Assembly (NCBI GenBank): GCA_002270465.1
Contig: NQOF01000001.1
Location: 1,292,330-1,356,329 of the forward strand
Direction: 5' to 3'
DNA: 64,000 nucleotides
From: Blautia hominis
Lineage (GTDB): Bacteria; Bacillota; Clostridia; Lachnospirales; Lachnospiraceae
Each line of letters opens with the position of its first letter. Position 1 is the first letter of the stretch. A program made the translations under genes and the position numbers. Positions 53,043 to 60,882 of the stretch are shown here, piece by piece. The notes below the pieces were generated by a model. It was not told the origin of the DNA and searched no databases. It was given only the letters and a program-made list of their open reading frames with translations.

Positions 53043-55109
53043 CTATTTTCCTTTTCCATATCTTTCTAAAGCATCTGCCATAGGGTTTATCCCCTGATCT
53101 TCATATTTTTCCCTTCCAGACTGCTTTTTACTGCCCGAATATTTCGTATTTTTTTTACCCGGCTGCCGTTTATTGTCTTTATCCCTTTTCATATACTGCT
53201 TTGTATTACCACCATAAGACTCCCCACCGCGGTCCTCACACATGATGGGATTGCCCTTTATCACGTCATCCACAGAGGGCAGCCGTATCTTTTTTGCATT
53301 CCGTTTTTGGTACTCTTTCTTATTTTGATCAAGAGACATATATCGGGTCCTGCTGTTTGGCGGTATCTTCTCAGGATCCTTCATATCCAAAAAGTCACGA
53401 ATCTGCGGCACATTCATAATATCGCTGCCCACAAAGCATGTCATATCATCCTTTGCCATCTGTATAAACTTTTTATACATTTTCGTCCCTTTTTCAGGTT
53501 TATACGGCTGCAGGCACAAGCTATTGCCATTATATAAAGCATCGTTATCTAAAAACGCAAGCTCCTTCAATTCAACTGAAATCCGCCCATAACCATATGG
53601 CTTTCCCTTCCCAATATTCTGCTGGCTGTTTTCTTCCAACAGGAGTCCCCACAGCAGCATGCCAAGCTCTTCCTCTGTAACATTGTTGAATCTTATTTTT
53701 CCGTTAAATCTCACCCCTGCATCCAATGGATAGAGATGAGATGCCACCTTCTGGTTCTTCCCTACCGTACCTTTTACGATATCTCTTTTCAGCCAGTATT
53801 GTTTGATACCCCGAAGCAGGAAATCCTCATTATACGAAACAGCATCCTGTCCATTGGGTGCTTCCAGATAATCCAGATAGCTTGTCGGTTTCGGACTCCC
53901 CAGAATCACGGACTGTTCATCTGCTTCCCCATGATTCGTTTCCACCCGGGCATCCATAAAGGATATCCTTGATTTATAGCCTCCTGTTTCATTGGAAAAT
54001 CCGAATAATAAGTTACTGTAATCCAGACAGACTTTCCCCTGGTCACCTTTCAAGCCATCTGAAATCTTGTGATCATAGAAGACCCGAAGCCTGGGTGTAA
54101 AGCCAAAATATAATTTTCCGCCCAGCCGAATATAAAATACAGGCTTAGTTCTGCCGTTTTCCGGTAGTTTAAAAAATGTCTTACTGACAGCCTCCACCTG
54201 GTTTTTTCTGCTTTCATAGTCTCGCCTGAAATTATCTATATCTTCTTCCGGGATTGGGATTCCCTCTTTCTTTTCATCTATCTCCGGAATAAGATAGAGG
54301 GCTTTTTTCTCCTGCATATAGCCTGATGAGAACAGATATCCCTTCATATCATATTTTCCGGGTCCATCAATGGCACTCACTTTATCCTTTCCGTTCACCT
54401 GATAAGACACCTCTTTATAATAAGGCTTATACTCATCATTTTTTGTCCCTATATAATGGATACGTCTGTGTTTGTCATAATGCAGTTCAAATTCACCATC
54501 CAGGTTTTGAAGATCCAGTGTTTTCAAATATTCAAAACCCTCATATCCGCTTTCCATGATTTTCCGTTCACTCAGTACATAATAATTCATTTCCCCCATC
54601 TCTTCCCTGATACTGTCCAGGGAAGTTTTCATAATGACATAACGGTGTTTTCCCACATTTCTGATATATCCGGCTTTCACATTTTTCAGAACAGACATAT
54701 GGAGCTTTTTTCCGCTCGGAAGAGGGATCTCTGCCGTTCCATTTCCCAGGACATGATTATAAGTTTCTTTATATAATCCACTGGCAACGTGGCGGTACAT
54801 CAGATGTCCGTCCTGAATATCATCTTTCACAGAGGAGCAGCTCAAGATCTGCACATTTGAACGCACCAGCCCCCTTATGGTACTCCCGGGAATGGCATAT
54901 TGACCGTAACAGTCTTTATAAAACTCGCTCTCTCCGTTGTCAATAAAAATTGGAGTTTTTGCAGTTATTTCATATGTGATAGTTCCGGACTTTCTTTCTT
55001 TTTCAATTACATTGTTGGGCTGCAGCTTATCCTTTTTATAGACCCTGTCACTAAGCCCTACAAAGTTGTATGGAGCACCCACATAACCTTCATATTTTTT
55101 CTGACCCAT
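53043..55109 (-). CDS. Large CRISPR RAMP protein, TIGR03986-like
   Basis: A 688-residue RNA-binding RAMP (Cas7-group) protein. The N-terminus YVGAPYNFVGLSDRVY and ITAKTPIFIDNG precede the RAMP motif AIPGSTIRGLVRSN (about residues 86-100). A glycine-rich loop KGKPYGYGRISVEL is near residue 525. The last ~75 residues are Lys/Arg/Gln-rich (KRDKDNKRQPGKKNTK...KKQSGREK), probably disordered and RNA-binding. The second ATG of the frame is used because GGGAGGAAGCC precedes it. It is much larger than a normal Cas7, suggesting insertions or a cap role in the complex. Confidence 0.8.
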   Translation of the reverse strand: MGQKKYEGYVGAPYNFVGLSDRVYKKDKLQPNNVIEKERKSGTITYEITAKTPIFIDNGESEFYKDCYGQYAIPGSTIRGLVRSNVQILSCSSVKDDIQDGHLMYRHVASGLYKETYNHVLGNGTAEIPLPSGKKLHMSVLKNVKAGYIRNVGKHRYVIMKTSLDSIREEMGEMNYYVLSERKIMESGYEGFEYLKTLDLQNLDGEFELHYDKHRRIHYIGTKNDEYKPYYKEVSYQVNGKDKVSAIDGPGKYDMKGYLFSSGYMQEKKALYLIPEIDEKKEGIPIPEEDIDNFRRDYESRKNQVEAVSKTFFKLPENGRTKPVFYIRLGGKLYFGFTPRLRVFYDHKISDGLKGDQGKVCLDYSNLLFGFSNETGGYKSRISFMDARVETNHGEADEQSVILGSPKPTSYLDYLEAPNGQDAVSYNEDFLLRGIKQYWLKRDIVKGTVGKNQKVASHLYPLDAGVRFNGKIRFNNVTEEELGMLLWGLLLEENSQQNIGKGKPYGYGRISVELKELAFLDNDALYNGNSLCLQPYKPEKGTKMYKKFIQMAKDDMTCFVGSDIMNVPQIRDFLDMKDPEKIPPNSRTRYMSLDQNKKEYQKRNAKKIRLPSVDDVIKGNPIMCEDRGGESYGGNTKQYMKRDKDNKRQPGKKNTKYSGSKKQSGREKYEDQGINPMADALERYGKGK

Positions 55110-55120
55110 GGCTTCCTCCC

Positions 55121-55495
55121 TCACTTCATGGAAAATGGCCTGTTATAACTTGCCACTGCCTGCCCGTCTTCATCCGGCTGCAGGTATTCTTTAACCACCA
55201 GTTTCTTCCCGTTTCTCATAAGATAAGATTTTATGATAATGTCCTTAACATTGCCTGTTTCAAAAACATGGACTGCCTTACTTTCACCGTTCCTGTCGAA
55301 AACATGCAGTTCTTCTTTGCCATTGAATGCCCTCAATTCCAAAAGTTCTTCCCAGTTAACATTGATACTGTCTATCTCTCCATATTGCATTTGACTGATC
55401 ATATGGACAATGGCAAAATCATAATTCCCAAGAGTGGCCCTTGCCTCTTCCAGTGTCAGCTCTTCAACTTCAAGGTTTTCAACTATCTGTGCCAT
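55121..55495 (-). CDS. Small type III-D CRISPR protein, Csx19-like
   Basis: A 124-residue acidic protein with the end KLVVKEYLQPDEDGQAVASYNRPF and an ELRAFNGKEELHVF segment, which resemble the Csx19 (all1473/TIGR03984) group of type III-D loci. It overlaps the tandem Cas7 gene by 17 nt and lies 11 nt before the large RAMP. Csx19 has no settled biochemical role. As no separate small-subunit gene (Cas11) is visible, a structural place in the effector is possible. The family call is tentative. Confidence 0.6.
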   Translation of the reverse strand: MAQIVENLEVEELTLEEARATLGNYDFAIVHMISQMQYGEIDSINVNWEELLELRAFNGKEELHVFDRNGESKAVHVFETGNVKDIIIKSYLMRNGKKLVVKEYLQPDEDGQAVASYNRPFSMK

Positions 55496-56855
55496 TCCTA
55501 ATCCCCCTGTCTGTAAAACCGATATATTCTTCTATAACAGCGGCACCTTCGACTACTTTGCCGGCTTTTAGATCTATTTCTGCAAGAACCTCTGACCCCT
55601 TACTGATCTTCAAACGGTCACAGGTAAGATAGCCACGTCCAATACTGCTCCCGCTTCCCACAGGAAGGATTCCCATGCCCAGGTCACGCAGTGCCATTAA
55701 AAGAAGAGCATTTCCGGCATAGTTATCTGCATTTTCCATATCCACACGAATCACCAGGGAACCATACGCTGGTTTTTCACTAAAAAGTGCCTGCGAAATC
55801 ACACCACCGGTGAACTTATCAATATGTATCCGCGCCTGCGCTTTTACCCTGTCATTATCAGTCGTATTTCCCACAACACAATCAAAGAATTTTATCTCCC
55901 CCCGCTTTCCTCCGCTATTGTCATCTGCACAGGTCCCAAATATATCATCAATTATCTCTAAACCCATCCCTTTATAAACTGCAATCTTCTCCATTTGACT
56001 GCGGATAATGCCCTTTAGGGAAGACGCCGGAATCATATACTCTTTCCTGTGATTTACAATATTCTGTGCATCCGGAGCATTCTCGCTGTAATCGGCTATG
56101 CTGACCGCTTTCACAAGAATGGCACCTTCTGTTTTTCCTGACAGTTCAAAATGGAGGCGCTGGTCCTGCGCTTCCGCTTTATCAGTGATCTCAGCAGTGA
56201 TATCCCTCATTGCTTTTTCTTCTTTTGACCACTGCTTTCTGTCATTTTCATCTGTCATTGTATAAACCGATTTTTTTATTGATGCAAGCTTTACATAGCC
56301 ACAACCATTACTTTTCTGCCCGCCAAACTGGATATTACCACAGTGTAAGGCTTCTAATGCCTCTTCAAATGGCTTTTCGTATGATCTTTCCTTTTCAAAT
56401 ATATATACAGAGAATGCAAACTCAGAGCCTGCCGCTACGGATTCAATCTCAAACTTCTGTCCGCTGGAAATTGCGGCACCTTTTACAGCATTACTTTGAC
56501 AGGTTCCTGTTTCCCCATCAATCTTTATATGTGGCCGCAGCTCTGTTTCTACAGAAGCCTTCTCAAAAAATCCATCGCAGAAGCGAATCCTGCTTCCGTC
56601 ACTGCCATTTTCATTTACGTTTCCAAACATTTCGTTACGCAGCTTCTCGTCCGTAAAATGTTCGCGGAAAGCCCCTGCAATCCCTGTGGCTGGAATAAAC
56701 GGGCGATCCTCCACCGGATGGATCAGAATTTCACCCTGTTCCTTTTCTCCGGAACCAATGTGGAGAGGTTCCCTGCACTCCGCCCTTACCTGATACTTTA
56801 TTACTCTGTCATATATGCTGTCAAAGCAGCTTTGGGATTCCCGGTTATTCTGCAT
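55479..56855 (-). CDS. Tandem Cas7-Cas7 (Csm3-like) RAMP fusion
   Basis: A 458-residue protein with two RAMP/RRM units, predicted backbone subunits that hold crRNA. Unit 1 has PLHIGSGEKEQGEILIHP then RPFIPATGIAGAFREHF (about 30-67), with glycine-rich loop FGGQKSNGCGYVKL (167-180). Unit 2 has YMIPASSLKGIIRSQM (263-278), with loop VGSGSSIGRGYLTC (409-422). The internal ATG at 56855 is used because AAGGAG lies 8 nt upstream. It overlaps the Csx10-like gene by 11 nt. Acidic residues in the segments before each RAMP motif may be catalytic for target RNA cleavage, as in Csm3, but this is not certain. Confidence 0.85.
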   Translation of the reverse strand: MQNNRESQSCFDSIYDRVIKYQVRAECREPLHIGSGEKEQGEILIHPVEDRPFIPATGIAGAFREHFTDEKLRNEMFGNVNENGSDGSRIRFCDGFFEKASVETELRPHIKIDGETGTCQSNAVKGAAISSGQKFEIESVAAGSEFAFSVYIFEKERSYEKPFEEALEALHCGNIQFGGQKSNGCGYVKLASIKKSVYTMTDENDRKQWSKEEKAMRDITAEITDKAEAQDQRLHFELSGKTEGAILVKAVSIADYSENAPDAQNIVNHRKEYMIPASSLKGIIRSQMEKIAVYKGMGLEIIDDIFGTCADDNSGGKRGEIKFFDCVVGNTTDNDRVKAQARIHIDKFTGGVISQALFSEKPAYGSLVIRVDMENADNYAGNALLLMALRDLGMGILPVGSGSSIGRGYLTCDRLKISKGSEVLAEIDLKAGKVVEGAAVIEEYIGFTDRGIRNGTDS

Positions 56856-58395
56856 GGTCTTTCTCCTTCCTGTTGACATATCGGATTTGATCGATCATAA
56901 GCTTCAGCTTATATTTTATCTCATCATCACCGGAGAGAATATCCTGTACGCGGATACCAAATATTTTATTTTCCTTCCACTCCAAACCCAGGATCTTACT
57001 TAAATCCTTATGAAGAATGTCCTCTACATAGAGATGCAGGGGCTGCCTCTTTTGTGTGTAGCCTTTCAATCGACTGTCCTTTTCTTTTTCATGTTGAATA
57101 TAGCTTTCAAGCTGGTCCCGTGCTTCCCGGGGCGTATAACGCAGCTGCATACACATAGACTCCACAACACCCCTTTTACTTTTTGAAATCTCTTCCAGAT
57201 TGCCGGTGGAGGCATCTTCCACAATGTACCTTTCTATTCCTCTTTCGATGCGATACTGTAAAAGACCTTTGGCTGCGATCTTAAGATCCGATTGGATTTC
57301 TGTTGTGTGCAGAGGCCGCTCTTTTACAGTATCTGCATCTTTCTCATTTTCTGCTGCTCCGTCAGAAAGGGCCTGTTTATATGTGATCTCGCTGTAAGAA
57401 TCCCATATGGCTATCTGTCCAAACCCTTCATTCCTTCTGATCCCGATTCCTTTTTTCTCAAGACTGCGTAGTCTCTCCGCCTCAACCTTTCCTGCTGCTT
57501 TTATGTAAAAAACACTTCCGGCCTCGTACATCACAGCTGACGGCACAGTTCCCTTCCAAATACGGTTGTAACCATATACTTCCCGAATGGATGTGGCACA
57601 GCGGACAATTTCCAGCTTTTCACACCCCAGCTCTTGTTCCAGTTCTGGAATGTAAAGGCCTGACATTTCGCCGTACTCATTTACTATCACCGTATCGGAA
57701 AGCAGAACAAGGAAAAATGCATCAGACGTCTGTACATTTCGTAGTTCCTCATAAGGCATACCCTCTTTTATTTCAGTGTCTATACATTTGCATGCGCCAT
57801 ATCCTGCAAAACGCTTATTACCGATGTAAATAATTCCATGGAATACCTGTTCGATCAGCAAGATCAATTCCTCTTCTACATCTTCCGTAAAATTGATATA
57901 TCCCACAAAACGCTGATCCTTTTTCATATACTGACTCCGGAATATGGCTTTATCACTGTCTTTTCCGGTATTAATATTCAGGTCTTCCCCGGTCTGTACA
58001 TCGGTATAAAAAATACAACCGTCATTAATATAACAATAATGACCCAAAGATGCTCTTTTGGCACCTGCGGCGATTTCGGTCACCATTCCATTCTCTATTT
58101 GTTTTTTTCCTGTATATTCTTTCTTATCTTCGTAAAAACCCTTCAGTGACGGAATCAGTTCCTTTTCTTCTATCATCAGATATGCATTCATAAATTGTAC
58201 CTGACTTGAGAAGATCCGCCTTTTATATTTTTCAAACTTCTCTCCCTGTGAGAGCAGACTGTTTACAACAAGACCGCGCAGTGTACTTCCCGGAATATAT
58301 TTCAGTGTATCAGTCTGCCCATGCTGGCTTGTCTCATCATTAGCGATTCTGACAGGGCCACAGTTTTCAATCACAAATCTTATAAATCTACTCAT
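56845..58395 (-). CDS. csx10: Csx10-like RAMP protein (Cas5 group, type III-D)
   Basis: A 516-residue two-domain RAMP protein, expected to cap the 5' handle of crRNA as Csm4/Cmr3 do. The RAMP motif KYIPGSTLRGLVVNSLL is at 32-48. The first glycine-rich loop is IGNKRFAGYG (191-200) and the second GIGIRRNEGFGQI (316-328), as expected for two RRM units. A charged C-terminal extension (about 345-516) carries IAAKGLLQYRIERGIERYI and may be helical. It overlaps the Csm3-like gene by 8 nt and the tandem Cas7 by 11 nt. Assignment to Csx10 rests on size, paired loops and locus. Confidence 0.8.
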   Translation of the reverse strand: MSRFIRFVIENCGPVRIANDETSQHGQTDTLKYIPGSTLRGLVVNSLLSQGEKFEKYKRRIFSSQVQFMNAYLMIEEKELIPSLKGFYEDKKEYTGKKQIENGMVTEIAAGAKRASLGHYCYINDGCIFYTDVQTGEDLNINTGKDSDKAIFRSQYMKKDQRFVGYINFTEDVEEELILLIEQVFHGIIYIGNKRFAGYGACKCIDTEIKEGMPYEELRNVQTSDAFFLVLLSDTVIVNEYGEMSGLYIPELEQELGCEKLEIVRCATSIREVYGYNRIWKGTVPSAVMYEAGSVFYIKAAGKVEAERLRSLEKKGIGIRRNEGFGQIAIWDSYSEITYKQALSDGAAENEKDADTVKERPLHTTEIQSDLKIAAKGLLQYRIERGIERYIVEDASTGNLEEISKSKRGVVESMCMQLRYTPREARDQLESYIQHEKEKDSRLKGYTQKRQPLHLYVEDILHKDLSKILGLEWKENKIFGIRVQDILSGDDEIKYKLKLMIDQIRYVNRKEKDHAE

Positions 58396-58966
58396 CCGCT
58401 TTCCCCACCTTCATCTCTATTTTTCCAAACCCCCGGTTTCTCATGCTCCCTGCCCATTTGATCATGGACAATACACTGCATACCAGAGCCTCATCTTTTT
58501 GGTCACAGCAGCATGTTCCATAAAAATTCAATCCTTTTTTAATACATCTTGCCATTCGGAGAGAGCCGTCTTTTGCCAGCCCGTCCTCCAAACCCGTAAA
58601 AGTACGCAGATAAGTAAAAATATTCTGCAGCTCCTGCCGGGAAATATCCTCTGCTAATACTGATTCCTGAAGATCCGGATGAAATGTCAAATCAGAAAAA
58701 ATCAGTTTTCGAGGGTTATAAATGTCATCATTTCCTCTTTCTCCTGCCAGTCTCTGCACGGTTTCTTTGATCTCCTCCAGAGACTTCTGCTCCCAGTTCA
58801 AATAATTGATCAACTCTTTCCGGAACAGTCCCTTTAATGTACTGCCTTTCATATAAGGAAATCCATGGGCATCTGTCCGGACACCAATGTCTTCCCCTCC
58901 CGGAATGCTCATTCCATTTCCAAATATTGCATCTGATTCCAAATGCATTTGTATCATTAACTGCAT
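58388..58966 (-). CDS. Csm3-like RAMP protein (Cas7 group)
   Basis: A 192-residue single-unit Cas7 backbone protein. The start IQMHLESDAIFGNG leads to GGEDIGVRTDAHGFPYMKGSTLKGLFRKEL (residues 23-52, read in segments). This aligns with the Csm3 pattern GGxDxPVxRD...PYIPGSSLKG, and Asp26 matches the Csm3 residue that cleaves target RNA. The glycine-rich loop GSMRNRGFGKIEM is at 173-185. GGGAGGTG precedes the ATG, 20 nt after the Cas10 stop. It is shorter than typical Csm3. Confidence 0.87.
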   Translation of the reverse strand: MQLMIQMHLESDAIFGNGMSIPGGEDIGVRTDAHGFPYMKGSTLKGLFRKELINYLNWEQKSLEEIKETVQRLAGERGNDDIYNPRKLIFSDLTFHPDLQESVLAEDISRQELQNIFTYLRTFTGLEDGLAKDGSLRMARCIKKGLNFYGTCCCDQKDEALVCSVLSMIKWAGSMRNRGFGKIEMKVGKADE

Positions 58967-58986
58967 TCCCGCACCTCCCGCATCCT

Positions 58987-60513
58987 TTAATCAAGATTTA
59001 TATAAGTATCCAGCATTTCAATGGCATCAAAAAATAATGCCCTGTCTTTACCATCCGCTGTCTGCGTAAAAATCTTTCTATCCAATCCTCTTCCTGTAAA
59101 AAGCCTGTCGTTCTTCACTTCCTCATAAATATCCGCAAAGCCTACCAATGCCAGCTCATCCATCAGATTGTTTTTCATATAATACCAGGCAGTCTGCTCT
59201 CCCTCTTTTAGTGCTGCACAGAATTCCTTGATCTTTCCCCGGGCGTACGCGATTTGATCGCTTTGGAGATTTGTTACCAACGTTCTGAAATTTTCATATC
59301 GGCGGATTTTTTCTCTATCCCAAATCTCTTCTTCTGCTGAAAGCAGGTATGGCCGAAGTTCTAATTGTTTCCCATCTGCAGCCTCATATTGTTTTCTCAT
59401 CTCAGACAAGGATTCCAGCATAACCCCTAATTCAATATGCCAGTCAATGGCAGATGCACTGGCATCCCTCTGCTCATGGGAAAAAGATGCAACGTATTTT
59501 TTTGCATTAGAGCAAAGCATTTCTGCCGTCTCATATGCCTTATAAAATGGATACTTCTTATGAACGATCGCCACACCGGCACAGGCCGTATACCCCTGAT
59601 GGTCCTGCTTATTTGTTTTACTTCCCAACTGCTCAATGAAGATCCTTGCAGCTTCCAGTCCGATTCTTCCCTCTGTCACAAAACAGACATCATCCCCTGC
59701 AAGGATAATTTTGCGGACCGGGAAGGTATTTCCCTGTAGTTTCAAAGCCGTAAGCTTCCTGTTTTTTAAGTTTTGCGCAATTCGGTCAAGCATTTCTTTA
59801 TATGCTTCTTTAAAATCATCGTCTACGGACTTACTGAATTTTCTCAAAATATCTTTATATTCTGCCCACGGCTTCGTCCGATTTTCCCTCCGTATTTTTT
59901 CCACCCTTTTTCCCATGGCGTTTCCATCAATATGGATGACTGCCACAAAGCTGGATTCATTCTTTGCATTTCCCAGATCATCAAACTGCTTTGGGACAGA
60001 ATATCCTTCCGGTACATATTCCGGAATAGGCTCCCACGCGATTCTATTATCCTCTTCTACTGTGCATATCGCTTTTCGCAGGGTGGCATCCATTCTCTCC
60101 ACCCCGAAGGTTCCCTGATGAAAAGATGCGGCACGCACAGATTTTTTTGCCTCCAGTGCCTCTGACAGACGTTTTAAATTTTGCCCCGGTTCCTCTGCAT
60201 CATTATATTGTATTGTTTTAATGAACAATTCCATCTCCGGAAATTCTCTACGCACGGTTTGGGATATATGAAAAGCAAATGCCTTGGCAGTTTTCTCGGA
60301 TGCAAACTCCAAAACAGTATGTCCGCCTCCGGAATATACCAAGTTATCCTCCTGGCAAAAAGGGATTCCTGCTCCCGCTGCGATTTCCCGGAAATATCCC
60401 GGATCAGTCACCTGACAGATAGATTCAGAATTTGCAATGTTGTCCTTTAGTTTTGTACTGGCAAATATATATGCCTGCTTTTGTGATACCTCCAGTATCA
60501 TTAAATAGCGCAT
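58987..60513 (-). CDS. cas10: Cas10-like protein without HD domain (type III-D)
   Basis: The large subunit of a type III CRISPR effector, predicted to make cyclic oligoadenylate when target RNA binds. In 508 residues it begins straight in the first palm (YLMILEVSQKQAYIFASTKL; GGG loop YSGGGHTVLEF at 60-70), with no N-terminal HD nuclease. The second palm has HIDGNAMGKRV (194-204), matching the Cas10 DGDxMG motif. AGDD (272-275, LAGDDVCFV) stands in place of GGDD, then comes GYTACAGVAIVHKKYPFYKAYETAE. A helical C-terminal D4-like domain follows. AAAGGAGGAGATGCT gives a strong start. HD loss is typical of subtype III-D. Confidence 0.9.
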   Translation of the reverse strand: MRYLMILEVSQKQAYIFASTKLKDNIANSESICQVTDPGYFREIAAGAGIPFCQEDNLVYSGGGHTVLEFASEKTAKAFAFHISQTVRREFPEMELFIKTIQYNDAEEPGQNLKRLSEALEAKKSVRAASFHQGTFGVERMDATLRKAICTVEEDNRIAWEPIPEYVPEGYSVPKQFDDLGNAKNESSFVAVIHIDGNAMGKRVEKIRRENRTKPWAEYKDILRKFSKSVDDDFKEAYKEMLDRIAQNLKNRKLTALKLQGNTFPVRKIILAGDDVCFVTEGRIGLEAARIFIEQLGSKTNKQDHQGYTACAGVAIVHKKYPFYKAYETAEMLCSNAKKYVASFSHEQRDASASAIDWHIELGVMLESLSEMRKQYEAADGKQLELRPYLLSAEEEIWDREKIRRYENFRTLVTNLQSDQIAYARGKIKEFCAALKEGEQTAWYYMKNNLMDELALVGFADIYEEVKNDRLFTGRGLDRKIFTQTADGKDRALFFDAIEMLDTYINLD

Positions 60514-60826
60514 AGCATCTCCTCCTTTGACTTGATCATACTTTTATCATTTCGCGTTCCACATATCTTTTATAATTCAGAACACATCATAAAACAGCCC
60601 ATATGTAATATTTCCCCATTCAGCATTGTTTTTCGTCGTTATCTTAACACTTTACACAATCTTTAAACGTCGGCGCTTCTCCCTTATAGTATATATTACA
60701 CTATTTTCCATTTTTATGCACCTGCAATTTATGCAATTATACATAATTCCACGTTTTCTCACACATTTTCATGAAACATCTTTTCTTACTTATCTGCCAT
60801 ATGGGAAGTTTATCTTTGAAAACCGC
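60514..60826. other. Upstream region of the CRISPR effector operon
   Basis: An AT-rich region with no gene and no CRISPR repeats. On the minus strand a TAATATATACTATAAG stretch (around 60685-60700) is the most likely -10 area, but no convincing -35 was found. Near-repeats of TTGCATAA/GTGCATAA lie just upstream of it and may be a regulator site. Confidence 0.4.
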
Positions 60827-60865
60827 AAAAAACCAGGCATTGGACGCACGCCCATGCCTGGTTTT
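60827..60865 (-). terminator. Terminator of the flavodiiron fusion gene
   Basis: A 12-bp stem, AAAACCAGGCAT with its complement, is followed on the minus strand by a T-run (GGTTTTTTGC), 18 nt after the stop codon. It separates the flavodiiron gene from the CRISPR operon. Confidence 0.88.
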
Positions 60866-60882
60866 CCCATAAATACTATTTA

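Noticed and set aside
60514-60882. CRISPR array or leader upstream of cas10
   Set aside because: No repeats of CRISPR size are present; only AT-rich promoter-like sequence and the flavodiiron terminator.
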